Shown here piece by piece: positions 35,177 through 43,612 of a stretch of 64,000 bases of DNA. The stretch comes from Paracoccus sediminis (GTDB lineage: Bacteria; Pseudomonadota; Alphaproteobacteria; Rhodobacterales; Rhodobacteraceae), in NCBI RefSeq assembly GCF_900188295.1, contig NZ_FZNM01000006.1, positions 62,001-126,000 on the forward strand. The letters run 5' to 3'. The notes beneath the pieces were generated by a model. It saw only the letters and a list, made by a program, of their open reading frames with translations. It made no database searches and was not told the DNA's origin. Numbering within the stretch: position 1 is the stretch's first letter; the number at the start of each line of letters is the position of its first letter. The translations under genes and the position numbers were made by a program.

Positions 35177-36180
35177 CAGCGCCGCCCCTTGCGCGCCGCG
35201 CCCCGGTTCGCGCCCGTCGCCTCGAACACCTTGAAGCGGCTGTTGCCCGCAACCTCGCGCACATGTGCGAAATGCTGTTCAAGGGCGGATTCATAGGGCA
35301 GATGCCGGTTGGCCACCATCCACAGACGCCCCGCGCCGGTCAGCAGGCGCGCCGCGGCGGCGATGAAATCCCCACCGATCCGCGGATCGGCGGCCCGGCC
35401 ATCGTGGAACGGCGGGTTCATGATCGCTCCATTCACAGGTTGGGACAGCGCAAAGTCGCGCACATCGGCCCAGTGAAACTGCGCGCGGGGATCGCGGATG
35501 TTGTCGCGCGCCGACTCCAGGGCTGCATGGTCGGCCTCGACCAAGTGGATGACCTCGACTCCCGGCCGGTCCAGGGCCTGGGACGCAAGCCAGCCCCACC
35601 CCGCGCCCAGATCAACGATCCGGGTCGGCATCCGGTCTGGCAAGGCCGATGCCAGCAGGGCCGATCCAGGGTCGATGCCGTCCGCCGAAAAGACGCCCGG
35701 CCGGGTGACAAAGTCCGGCGCGACATGATGGGGGTGGGCGGACCAGTCCGCAGGCAACCAGTTGCCCGACGGAACCGTCACGCGAAAAATCTTGCCATGC
35801 GCCTTGCTGTGAACCTCGTCCACGGGACCGAGGCCGCGCAGGTCGCGCAAAAGGGAATCGACGCCGTCCGTCTTTTGCCCGTCGATCCACAACGCAGCCC
35901 CCGGCGACAAGCGCCCGGCGGCATCGGCGATCCAGGCGCGGGCGGCGGCCTTGGCGCGCGGCAGGATCACCAGGGCGGCGTCGAACCGGCCTTGAGCCAG
36001 CGGGGCCACCGAAAAACCACGCGCGGACAAGGCGCGATGATCGGGAAAGTTTCCCTGCTGGATGTCGGTGCGGGCGGGATCCAGAGGCGCCAGATCGTCG
36101 CCGCCCCGCGCCCCGACGACAAGAAATCGGCCTTCGGGTGGACCGTCGGCAAGCGCAAGGGCCAGGCGTGTTGTTGTCAC
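35176..36180 (-). CDS. RsmC-like class I SAM methyltransferase
   Basis: 334-aa protein resembling the RsmC/RlmG group (16S rRNA guanine N2-methyltransferases). SAM-binding motif I is VDLGAGWGWLA (about 188-198). The catalytic NPPFH is near residue 255-259. The N-terminal half is the degenerate duplicated domain typical of RsmC. I place the start at GTG 36180, 2 nt after the clpS stop, giving MTTTRLALAL; ATG 36204 inside clpS is an alternative without a ribosome-binding site. Confidence 0.8.
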   Translation of the reverse strand: MTTTRLALALADGPPEGRFLVVGARGGDDLAPLDPARTDIQQGNFPDHRALSARGFSVAPLAQGRFDAALVILPRAKAAARAWIADAAGRLSPGAALWIDGQKTDGVDSLLRDLRGLGPVDEVHSKAHGKIFRVTVPSGNWLPADWSAHPHHVAPDFVTRPGVFSADGIDPGSALLASALPDRMPTRIVDLGAGWGWLASQALDRPGVEVIHLVEADHAALESARDNIRDPRAQFHWADVRDFALSQPVNGAIMNPPFHDGRAADPRIGGDFIAAAARLLTGAGRLWMVANRHLPYESALEQHFAHVREVAGNSRFKVFEATGANRGAARKGRR

Positions 36181-36182
36181 TG

Positions 36183-36512
36183 CTATTCTTTTTCCATGGT
36201 GCATTGCAGCGGGTGCTGCTGCCGGCGCGCCAGTTCCATGACCTGCGCCACCTTGGTTTCCGCAACCTCGTGCGAAAACACGCCGACAACCGCCACGCCC
36301 TTGCGGTGAACGGTCAGCATGATGTCGATCGCCTGGGCATGGGTCATGTTGAACAGCCGTTCCAGAACATGCACCACGAATTCCATAGGCGTAAAATCAT
36401 CGTTCAGCATCAGCACCTTGTACATGGGCGGCCGCTGGGTCTTGGGGCGCGTCTTGACGGCCAGTTCGATCTGGTCGTCAGGTCTGTCGCCATCTGTCAT
36501 CCAATGCGCCAT
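36183..36512 (-). CDS. clpS: ATP-dependent Clp protease adaptor ClpS
   Basis: 109-aa N-degron adaptor delivering substrates with destabilising N-termini to ClpAP. The family core is clear: [20 protein letters not shown] (substrate-pocket residues in NDDFTPMEF) and the later HxxGxxxxGVF-like [19 protein letters not shown]. The start is uncertain (36512, 36500 or 36542); I use 36512 with GGA upstream. clpA is not in the window. Confidence 0.93.
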   Translation of the reverse strand: MAHWMTDGDRPDDQIELAVKTRPKTQRPPMYKVLMLNDDFTPMEFVVHVLERLFNMTHAQAIDIMLTVHRKGVAVVGVFSHEVAETKVAQVMELARRQQHPLQCTMEKE

Positions 36513-36671
36513 GCTGTCCGATCTGGTGGTAATTGCCGTCATGCGAGCATCAATATAGTCGATTTCGCCGCCGATGAAAGCCCGAGCCGGGCGGGCGGAA
36601 GGCAGGAAAATAACGCAAATCAACGGTTACATGATGCACAAGGTCATGCTATTATCCGATTGTTAAGCAAT

Positions 36672-36693
36672 GGCATGCGACAAACGACATGCC
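36672..36693. promoter_or_regulatory. Inverted repeat upstream of the carboxypeptidase gene
   Basis: GGCATG and CATGCC separated by 10 nt, 25-46 bp upstream of the GTG start. Position fits an operator, but six-base arms can arise by chance. Confidence 0.25.
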
Positions 36694-36717
36694 GCCAGAG
36701 GCAGAGAGACCGCGACA

Positions 36718-38361
36718 GTGATCCGAATTTCCCAAACAGCCCGGCTGTGGGCTATCCTCGTGCTGGCCCTGATGGTCCCCGCAACCCTGTCGGCGGCGCC
36801 CTTTGCCGCCTATGTGATCGACGCACGGACAGGCCAGCCCATCTACAAGCAAAACGAATCGACGCGGCTGCACCCCGCGTCGCTGACGAAGATGATGACG
36901 CTGTACATGGCCTTCACCGCGATTGAACGCGGTCAGGTCCGGCTGGATTCGCAGTTCCCGGTGTCGACCAATGCGGCGTCCGAACCCCCGTCAAAACTGG
37001 GGCTGCGGGCAGGCCAGCGGATCGAGCTGCGCTATCTGATCCGCGCCGCTGCCATCAAGTCCGCCAACGATGCCGCAACGGCGATCGGCGAAGGTCTGGC
37101 CGGATCCGAGGCGGCATTCGCCCAGCAGATGACGCAGATGGCCCGCGCGCTTGGGATGAACGGCAGCAATTTCCGCAATGCGCACGGGCTGACGCAGGAA
37201 GGGCATTATTCGACCGCTCAAGACATGACGATCCTGGGGCGGCGGCTGTTCTATGATTTCCCGCAGTACTACAACATCTTCTCGCGCCGGTCGGCCGACG
37301 CGGGCATCGCTCAGGTGGCATCCACGAACAAGCGGTTCCTGGATTCCTATCAGGGCGCGGACGGAATCAAGACCGGCTACACCCGCGCGGCGGGCTTCAA
37401 CCTGACCGCATCGGCTCAGCGCGGCAACAAGCGGCTGATTGCGACGGTGTTCGGCGGCACTTCGACCGCGCAGCGCAATCAGGTGATGGCGCAACTGCTG
37501 GATGCGGGCTTTACCCGCGTTCCGAATCGGGTCCGCGAAGTCCGGCCCGAAGCGCCGCGCCTGCTGGCGCAGCGGGTGGTGCGCCGCGCGCAGGTGCAAC
37601 CGACCCTCGCCGCGACGCAGCCTGAACCGCAGCGGCTGGTTCTGGACGCATCGGCGCCGCCCGTGCGTGTCAGCCGCACGGCCAGCGCATCGACCGCCGC
37701 CGTGGCCCAGCCGGTCCCCGCCCCGCAGATCCGCGCGGCCGAAACGGTGGCGGGCGGTCTGACGCTGGCCGTCAGTGCCCGTCCCTTGGCCCGTCCGGGA
37801 TCGGCGCCCATGGCCGTGGCAACGGCGTCCCAAGCCGCGCCGCAGACGGCAAGCCTGGCCGCGCCCGTCCTGGCGCAATCGGTTCGCCCTGCCCCCGCGC
37901 CGCGCCGTCAGGCCGACGCGACGGTCAGCGCCAACGGCGGAGCGGATCCGGCGGACATCGCCCGCGCGGTGGCCGAGGCCGTGCCGCAGAACGGCGGAAC
38001 CTCGATGTCGCTTCTGGCATCGCCGTCCCCGAAACCCCGGTCCGAAACGGTGATCCTGGCCGCCATGGGCGAAGGCGACATCGCGGAACCCGAGGCGTTG
38101 GAGATCGTGTCCCGCCCTGACAGCAGCGGGCGTGGCTGGGGGGTGACGCTGGGCAGGTTCACCTCGCGGGCCGAGGCCGAGCAGTTGCTGCTGCGCAGCG
38201 CCTTGCAGGACGGTGCCATCCTGGAAGGCGCACGGCGCGATGTCGCGGACACCAACCGCGGCTTTCAGGCCAGTTTCGTCAACATGTCCAAGGGCAATGC
38301 CGAACTGGTGTGCGAACGCTTCGTCAGCCGGTCGCAGGAATGCCAGGTCGTGGGCGGCTGA
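36718..38361 (+). CDS. D-alanyl-D-alanine carboxypeptidase (DacA family) with SPOR-like C-terminus
   Basis: 547-aa exported peptidoglycan enzyme, class C type-5 PBP. Signal peptide about 1-27. The three penicillin-binding motifs are S55-LT-K58, S115-A-N117 and K218-TG. A long Ala/Pro/Val-rich linker (about 280-470) leads to a C-terminal SPOR-like domain (about 475-545, GWGVTLGRFTSRAEAEQLL) that probably targets denuded septal glycan. I use GTG 36718; the ATG 36670 alternative has no signal-peptide logic. Followed by a strong terminator. Confidence 0.9.
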   Translation: MIRISQTARLWAILVLALMVPATLSAAPFAAYVIDARTGQPIYKQNESTRLHPASLTKMMTLYMAFTAIERGQVRLDSQFPVSTNAASEPPSKLGLRAGQRIELRYLIRAAAIKSANDAATAIGEGLAGSEAAFAQQMTQMARALGMNGSNFRNAHGLTQEGHYSTAQDMTILGRRLFYDFPQYYNIFSRRSADAGIAQVASTNKRFLDSYQGADGIKTGYTRAAGFNLTASAQRGNKRLIATVFGGTSTAQRNQVMAQLLDAGFTRVPNRVREVRPEAPRLLAQRVVRRAQVQPTLAATQPEPQRLVLDASAPPVRVSRTASASTAAVAQPVPAPQIRAAETVAGGLTLAVSARPLARPGSAPMAVATASQAAPQTASLAAPVLAQSVRPAPAPRRQADATVSANGGADPADIARAVAEAVPQNGGTSMSLLASPSPKPRSETVILAAMGEGDIAEPEALEIVSRPDSSGRGWGVTLGRFTSRAEAEQLLLRSALQDGAILEGARRDVADTNRGFQASFVNMSKGNAELVCERFVSRSQECQVVGG

Positions 38362-38387
38362 GGCAACTTCCTCTCGACCCACGGCAG

Positions 38388-38418
38388 AAAGGGGCAAGCT
38401 CAGCTTGCCCCTTTTTCG
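38388..38418 (+). terminator. Rho-independent terminator after the carboxypeptidase gene
   Basis: AAAGGGGCAAGCT (38388-38400) pairs with AGCTTGCCCCTTT (38402-38414) and ends in a run of five T (38412-38416). It lies 27 nt after the stop codon and separates the gene from the convergent cco cluster. Confidence 0.9.
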
Positions 38419-38432
38419 TGTTCAAGCAGCCC

Positions 38433-38594
38433 TCAGTCCGGGCGCGGCCGGTCGTCCCAGGCATTGCCGAGGATCCGTTCGGCGTCGCCCTTGGGATCCT
38501 CGAACTGGCGGAATCGCAGCGCCCAGACGAATGCCGCCAGTCCGACACCGCCGAGGCCAAGCGAGACAGGGATCAGAAGGGACAGGATTTCCAT
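38433..38594 (-). CDS. ccoS: cbb3-type cytochrome oxidase assembly protein CcoS
   Basis: 53-aa single-helix membrane protein (MEILSLLIPVSLGLGGVGL..., helix about 3-25) followed by the family's FRQFEDPKGDAERIL motif. CcoS is needed for cofactor insertion into the cbb3 oxidase. It begins 11 nt after the ccoI stop and is the last gene of ccoGHIS. Confidence 0.93.
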   Translation of the reverse strand: MEILSLLIPVSLGLGGVGLAAFVWALRFRQFEDPKGDAERILGNAWDDRPRPD

Positions 38595-38605
38595 GCCGGT
38601 TTCTT

Positions 38606-40795
38606 TCAATCGCGCAGCCGCAAGGCGTTCAACGTCACCGTGATCGAGCTGAGAGACATCGCCAGCGCCGCGATCAGCGGCGTCACCATTCCTGCGACCG
38701 CCAGCGGCACCGCCACCGCATTGTAGGCAACAGAGATCGCAAAGTTCTGCCGGATCCGCCGGGTCGCGCGGCGCGCGGTCTTTACCGCCTCGGCCACGGG
38801 GGTCAGGTCGTTGCCGGTCAGGACCATGTCGCTGGCGACCCGCGCGGCGTCCAGTGCGCTTGCCGGCGAGATCGAGGCATGGGCGCGCGCCAGGGCCGCC
38901 GTGTCGTTCAGCCCGTCGCCGACCATCAGGACGCGCGCGCCCCGCGCGGCCAGGTCGCGGATCATCGCCTCTTTGCCGTCCGGACCTACGTCCGCATGGA
39001 AATCGCCGATGCCAAGACGCCCGGCCAGATCGGACACAACCGCCCTGCGGTCGCCCGAGATGACGATGACGTCCAGCCCCATGCCGCGCAACCCGGCCAC
39101 GCAATCGGCGGCGCCGGGCCGCAGGTCGTCGGAAAAATCCAGACGCACGGGCGCCTCTCCCTGGACCGCCAGCCAGGTCGCACTGGTCGGGGCTTGTCCG
39201 TCGTCTGCCACCCCCAGCCATTCGGCGCGGCCCAGCCGGACGGATCGTCCTTGCCACCGACCGGAAACGCCCGAACCGGGCTGTTCGGCCACATCAAACA
39301 GGTCGGCAGACGGATGATCGACCAGGGCCATGGCCAAGGCGCGGGACAGGGGGTGGGCGGACGCTTCGGCCAAGGCTCGGGCGACAGGACGAAGATCGGC
39401 CGGCAACGGCTTGACCGAGACCAGAGTGGGCCGGCCGAGGGTCAATGTGCCGGTCTTGTCGAAAACGACGGTATCGATCTCTGCCAGACGCTCCAAGGCC
39501 GTGCCATCCTTGATAAGCAGCCCGAGCCGGAACAGCCGCCCCGATGCCGCCGTGGCCACCGCCGGAACCGCGAGGCCAAGCGCACAGGGGCATGTCACGA
39601 TCAGCACCGCCGCTGCGACGTTCATCGCAAGCCTCAGGTCGCCCGTGGCCCAATACCAGCCCACGAAACTGAGCAGCGCCATCAGATGCACGGTTGGCGA
39701 ATAGGCGCGGGAAGCCCGTTCAGCCAGCGAGGTATAGCGTCCCCGCGCCGCCTCGGCCGCCTCGACCAAGGAGGTCAGCCGGGCAAGAGACGAATCGCGG
39801 CCCGCAGCCGTTACCCGCAGGGTCAGGGGTCCGGTCAGGTTCACCTCGCCCGCCGAAAGCATCTGGCCGGGGATGACCGCCACCGGCAGCGTTTCGCCCG
39901 TCAGCAACGCGCGGTCGATTTCGGACCGGCCCTCGGCGATCATGCCATCCGCGGGCACGCGGGCGCCGGGGCGGATGCGGATCAGATCGCCGGGACGCAG
40001 CGTCGCGACGGGCACGACCTGTTCGGCGTCGTCGGCCAGCAGGGTGGCGCGCGTCACCTCCAGTGCGGTCAGTTCGGCTGCGGCGGATCGCGCGATCGCG
40101 CGGGTGCGGTGATCCAGATACCGGCCGATCAGCAGGAAAAAGCACAGCATCGTTGCTGCGTCGAAATAGGCGTGACGCCCCGACTGCACGGTTTCGTAAA
40201 CCGAGATGGCGCTTGCCAGGATCAGCGCCAGGGAAATCGGCACGTCCATGCCCAGCCGCCCGACCCGGATCGCCGCCCAGGCGCTTTGAAAGAAGGGTTG
40301 GCCTGCAAAGAACACCGTCGGCAGCGCGATGGCGCCGCTGATCCAGTGAAACAGGTCTCGGGTGGCAGAATCGGCCCCGGACCAAACGGCGACCGAAAGG
40401 ACCATGATGTTCATCATCGCGAAACCCGACACGCCGATGCGCATCAGCAAATCGCGCCCTTGCCGGTCGGCGGCGTTGGCCGACAATGCGTCGGGGTCCA
40501 ATTCGTGCGCCTCGTATCCGATGCCTGCCAGGACCGGAACGAGGTCGTCCGGGGTCAGGCCGGGCGCGTCCACCGTCACGCGACGCAGGGTCAGGTTGAC
40601 GCGGGCCTTGCGGACCTTGGGATGCGCCATCAGCGCGGTCTCCACATCGCCGATGCAGGCCGCGCAATGCGCTGTCGGAAGCGACAGGATCACTGTGCCG
40701 TCCGTCGTATCCGCCCGGTCGGCCAGCCGCTGCGCCAAGGGGACGGCATCGCAGGCGGGACAGGCGCTCAAGCCCGATGCGGTCAGGTTGGCCAT
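38606..40795 (-). CDS. ccoI: Copper-translocating P-type ATPase for cbb3 oxidase assembly (CcoI/FixI)
   Basis: 729-aa P1B-type ATPase exporting copper for the CuB site of cbb3 oxidase. N-terminal CPAC (about 13-16) and the heavy-metal-associated CAACI (about 43-47). The intramembrane CPCALG is near residue 395; phosphorylation site DKTGTLT near 450; SAHPLS near 488; GDGLND near 640. The start at 40795 lies 1 nt after the ccoH stop. The upstream open frame to 40996 overlaps ccoH and is rejected. Confidence 0.95.
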   Translation of the reverse strand: MANLTASGLSACPACDAVPLAQRLADRADTTDGTVILSLPTAHCAACIGDVETALMAHPKVRKARVNLTLRRVTVDAPGLTPDDLVPVLAGIGYEAHELDPDALSANAADRQGRDLLMRIGVSGFAMMNIMVLSVAVWSGADSATRDLFHWISGAIALPTVFFAGQPFFQSAWAAIRVGRLGMDVPISLALILASAISVYETVQSGRHAYFDAATMLCFFLLIGRYLDHRTRAIARSAAAELTALEVTRATLLADDAEQVVPVATLRPGDLIRIRPGARVPADGMIAEGRSEIDRALLTGETLPVAVIPGQMLSAGEVNLTGPLTLRVTAAGRDSSLARLTSLVEAAEAARGRYTSLAERASRAYSPTVHLMALLSFVGWYWATGDLRLAMNVAAAVLIVTCPCALGLAVPAVATAASGRLFRLGLLIKDGTALERLAEIDTVVFDKTGTLTLGRPTLVSVKPLPADLRPVARALAEASAHPLSRALAMALVDHPSADLFDVAEQPGSGVSGRWQGRSVRLGRAEWLGVADDGQAPTSATWLAVQGEAPVRLDFSDDLRPGAADCVAGLRGMGLDVIVISGDRRAVVSDLAGRLGIGDFHADVGPDGKEAMIRDLAARGARVLMVGDGLNDTAALARAHASISPASALDAARVASDMVLTGNDLTPVAEAVKTARRATRRIRQNFAISVAYNAVAVPLAVAGMVTPLIAALAMSLSSITVTLNALRLRD

Positions 40796-40796
40796 G

Positions 40797-41261
40797 TCAG
40801 TTCCCCCGTGCCTCTGCCCGATGGTCCAGGCGTTGCCGGAACAGGGTGCCGTCCTGCGATGTGGCCCGGACCCGGATGGTCCACGCCCCCGGTTCCAGCA
40901 CCAGCGGCGTGCGATATATCCCGCCTGCCTCTTGGAATTCGGGTGCGACATCGGCCCGTCGATGGGTGGGTCGCCCGACCGTGACTGCGAAATCACGCAG
41001 GATCGGATGCCCGCCCTGCCCGTCCAGAACCTCGATCATCAGGTTTGTTCCGTCATGGCTGGCCCTGGCTGTCCAGCCGAGGGCATCCTGGGCGCGACGA
41101 TCCCGGTCGAACCGCTGAGAGGCGACATAGCTGTTCGCAACCTCCAGCCCCGGAAAGCTGCCGATGGCCAGGACCGCCATGGTGCCATTGACCGCGATGA
41201 TGACGCCAAAGGCGGCCAGCGTGACGATCAGGACGTGGCGGCCCGTCAATTCCCTTGCCAT
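40797..41261 (-). CDS. ccoH: FixH/CcoH family protein
   Basis: 154-aa membrane protein with one N-terminal helix (about 8-30, GRHVLIVTLAAFGVIIAVNGTMA) and a periplasmic domain with YVASQRFDRDRRAQDALGW, the CcoH/FixH signature. It takes part in cbb3 oxidase assembly with CcoI. It starts 1 nt after ccoG and ends 1 nt before ccoI. An upstream start at 41324 inside ccoG is unlikely. Confidence 0.94.
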   Translation of the reverse strand: MARELTGRHVLIVTLAAFGVIIAVNGTMAVLAIGSFPGLEVANSYVASQRFDRDRRAQDALGWTARASHDGTNLMIEVLDGQGGHPILRDFAVTVGRPTHRRADVAPEFQEAGGIYRTPLVLEPGAWTIRVRATSQDGTLFRQRLDHRAEARGN

Positions 41262-41262
41262 G

Positions 41263-42702
41263 TCAGTCCTTTTTTCCATGAAACGCTGCGTCCGCCGTCG
41301 CGACCGTTCCGTCGGCCGTATCACGGACGACTAGGGTCAAAGGCGTCGTCCGGGTCGATGCGATCGCGTGTCCGGCGGGGGCCGTGACATACAGCCGGAT
41401 GCCCAGGGTTCGATCAGCCGGCACCGTCACAATTCCTGACGGCGCCCCCTCGACGGCGACGGTCAGGCCCGTGCCGCCCTGGACGCCAAGGCGGACATTG
41501 CGCGGCTCGGGCCGCTTGTTGCGCAGCCGCACGTCGTATGTGTTGCGGATCGCCCCATCCGACAGCGTGACGAAAAGCGGGTTTCGAACGGGCGACGCGT
41601 TCATTTCCAGTGGCAGGCGCAGCAGAAGCGCGATCACCAGGGCAATGCCGATGCCCGACCACAGCGTGAAGTACAGCACTGTGCGCGGGCGCAGCACATG
41701 GCGCCAGATCGATTTCGGCGCCGCTCCGGCCCGTTCGGCCGTCTCGTCGCTCAGCGCCATGTAACCGATCAGGCCGCGCGGTTTTCCGATCCTGTCCATG
41801 ATGGCGTCGCAGGCATCGATGCAAAGCGCGCAGGTGATGCACTCCATCTGCTGCCCGTCGCGAATGTCGATGCCCATCGGACAAACGTTCGCGCAGGCCA
41901 TGCAGTCGATGCAGTCGCCAGTGGCGGGGGTCGTCGAGTCGGCCGGTTGGCGGTTGACCTTGCCGCGCGGCTCGCCCCGCCAGTCGCGATAGGCAACGGT
42001 CAGGGTGTCCTCGTCCATCATGGCGGCCTGGATGCGCGGCCAGGGACAGGCATAGATGCAGATCTGTTCGCGGGCAAAGCCGCCGAACAGAAAGGTCGTC
42101 GCGGTTAGGGTCGCCATTGTGACATAGGCGACCGGATGGGCCTGGCCCGTCGACAGGTTGCGCAGAAGCGTTGGCGCATCGGTAAAATAGAAGATCCAGG
42201 CCCCGCCGGTCAGCAGGGCGATGACCAGCCAGACCGTCCATTTCGCCATTCGCAAACGGATTTTCCGCCCATCCCACCGCTGGCGCTGCAATCGCAGCCG
42301 GGCGTTGCGGTCGCCCTCGATCCAGCGTTCGACCAGAATGAACAGGTCGGTCCAGACCGTCTGCGGACAGGCATACCCGCACCACACCCGCCCCGCGGCC
42401 GAGGTGAACAGAAACAGGCCAAGGCCCGCCATGACCAGCAGGCCCGCGACGACATAGAATTCGTGCGGCCAGATCTCGATCCAGAAAAAGAAGAACCGGC
42501 GATTGGCCAGATCCACCAGGACCGCCTGATCGGGCATGGACGGACCCCGATCCCATCGGATCCACGGCGTGGCGTAATAGATCGTCAGGGACAAAGCCAT
42601 GACGATCCATTTGAGGTTTCTGAACCGCCCCGTGACGCGCCTGGGAAATATCGGCTCGCGCGCCGCATAAAGGCTCGGGGGGTCCAACTCGGGGCTGGAC
42701 AT
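41263..42702 (-). CDS. ccoG: Cytochrome c oxidase accessory protein CcoG
   Basis: 479-aa membrane iron-sulfur protein thought to reduce copper for cbb3 oxidase assembly. About five hydrophobic helices; CGYACPQTVW near 105; two [4Fe-4S] motifs CIDCMACANVCP (about 263-274) and CITCALCIDAC (about 286-296); then a periplasmic immunoglobulin-like C-terminal domain. ATG 42702 has GGAG upstream. First gene of ccoGHIS, 58 bp downstream of an FNR-type box. Confidence 0.95.
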   Translation of the reverse strand: MSSPELDPPSLYAAREPIFPRRVTGRFRNLKWIVMALSLTIYYATPWIRWDRGPSMPDQAVLVDLANRRFFFFWIEIWPHEFYVVAGLLVMAGLGLFLFTSAAGRVWCGYACPQTVWTDLFILVERWIEGDRNARLRLQRQRWDGRKIRLRMAKWTVWLVIALLTGGAWIFYFTDAPTLLRNLSTGQAHPVAYVTMATLTATTFLFGGFAREQICIYACPWPRIQAAMMDEDTLTVAYRDWRGEPRGKVNRQPADSTTPATGDCIDCMACANVCPMGIDIRDGQQMECITCALCIDACDAIMDRIGKPRGLIGYMALSDETAERAGAAPKSIWRHVLRPRTVLYFTLWSGIGIALVIALLLRLPLEMNASPVRNPLFVTLSDGAIRNTYDVRLRNKRPEPRNVRLGVQGGTGLTVAVEGAPSGIVTVPADRTLGIRLYVTAPAGHAIASTRTTPLTLVVRDTADGTVATADAAFHGKKD

Positions 42703-42759
42703 GGGATGAATCGCTCCTGTTTCGCGGTTCCGGTCTAGTGGGGGGCCGCGGGCAGTTCC

Positions 42760-42773
42760 TTGACCTGCATCAA
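42760..42773. promoter_or_regulatory. FNR/Anr-type anaerobox upstream of ccoG
   Basis: TTGAC-CTGC-ATCAA matches the TTGAY-N4-RTCAA half-site pattern used by FnrP/FnrL in Rhodobacteraceae. It is 58-71 bp upstream of the ccoG start and 73-86 bp upstream of the divergent GST gene. Low-oxygen activation of ccoGHIS is the expected outcome. Confidence 0.75.
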
Positions 42774-42845
42774 ACGGCGCCGCCGCTTCGCGCTTTCCGA
42801 ACCTCTGGCCGGCGCGTAACCTGACCGCCACAGAAGGAGTGTTTC

Positions 42846-43505
42846 ATGCTGACCATCCACGGCGTCACCCGGTCCCGCGCGTCGCGCATCATCTGGCTGT
42901 GCCACGAGATCGGACTGGCGTTCCGGCAGGTTCCGGTGATCCAGGCCTATCGGCTGGCCGATCCCGACGCGCCCGACGCGCCGCTGAACACGCATTCCCC
43001 GGCCTTTCTGTCGCTGTCGCCCGCAGGCGCCATTCCGGTGATCGAGGATGACGGGCTGATCCTGTCCGAATCGCTGGCCGCGACCCTGTATCTGGCGCGC
43101 AGGCATGGCGGCGCCCTGGGGCCTTCGGATCTGTCGGAAGATGCCCTGATGATGCAGTGGAGCTTTTACGCCGCGACCAGCATCGAACCCGACGCATTGA
43201 CGATCCTGTTTCTCCACGCCCGGTCCCGCCTGCAATCGGGCGACGATCAGGCCCTGGTCGCCAATGCGGCCCAACGCCTTGTCCGTCCCCTGAACGTTGT
43301 CGAAGGGCATCTTTCGACCCGAGACCATCTGGTCGGCGACCGCTTCTCGGTGGCCGACATCAATCTGGCAGAGATCCTTCGCTATGCCCAAGGTTATGGC
43401 GAACTGATGAGCCAGTTTCCGGCAACGATGGCATGGCTTGAAAGCTGCCAGTCCCGACCCGCCTTCCGAAAGATGTGGGACGAACGATCGGCCGAACCCG
43501 AATGA
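42846..43505 (+). CDS. Glutathione S-transferase family protein
   Basis: 219-aa protein with an N-terminal thioredoxin-like domain (about 1-80, SPAGAIPVIEDDGLILSESLAATLYLA carrying the cis-Pro and the glutathione-contact ES) and an all-helical C-terminal domain (about 90-215, GDRFSVADINLAEILRYA with the N-capping S/T-xxD). Substrate unknown. AAGGAG ribosome-binding site. It shares the divergent region with ccoG, including the FNR-type box. Confidence 0.88.
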   Translation: MLTIHGVTRSRASRIIWLCHEIGLAFRQVPVIQAYRLADPDAPDAPLNTHSPAFLSLSPAGAIPVIEDDGLILSESLAATLYLARRHGGALGPSDLSEDALMMQWSFYAATSIEPDALTILFLHARSRLQSGDDQALVANAAQRLVRPLNVVEGHLSTRDHLVGDRFSVADINLAEILRYAQGYGELMSQFPATMAWLESCQSRPAFRKMWDERSAEPE

Positions 43506-43612
43506 CCCACCGGGCATCAGCCCAATCCCGCCCGGTCGTGCGGGGCTGGCCTTGCGTTCCCCCGCATGTGATAATCCCGACCAGCCGACCAAAAGAACAA
43601 GAGCAGACACAG

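Noticed and set aside
38213..40984. 923-codon open frame antisense to ccoI
   Set aside because: Composition is His/Arg/Gln-rich as in antisense shadows, and the opposite strand has complete P-type ATPase motifs.
42889..43197. 102-codon frame antisense to the GST gene
   Set aside because: Arg/Pro-rich antisense shadow without a start context.
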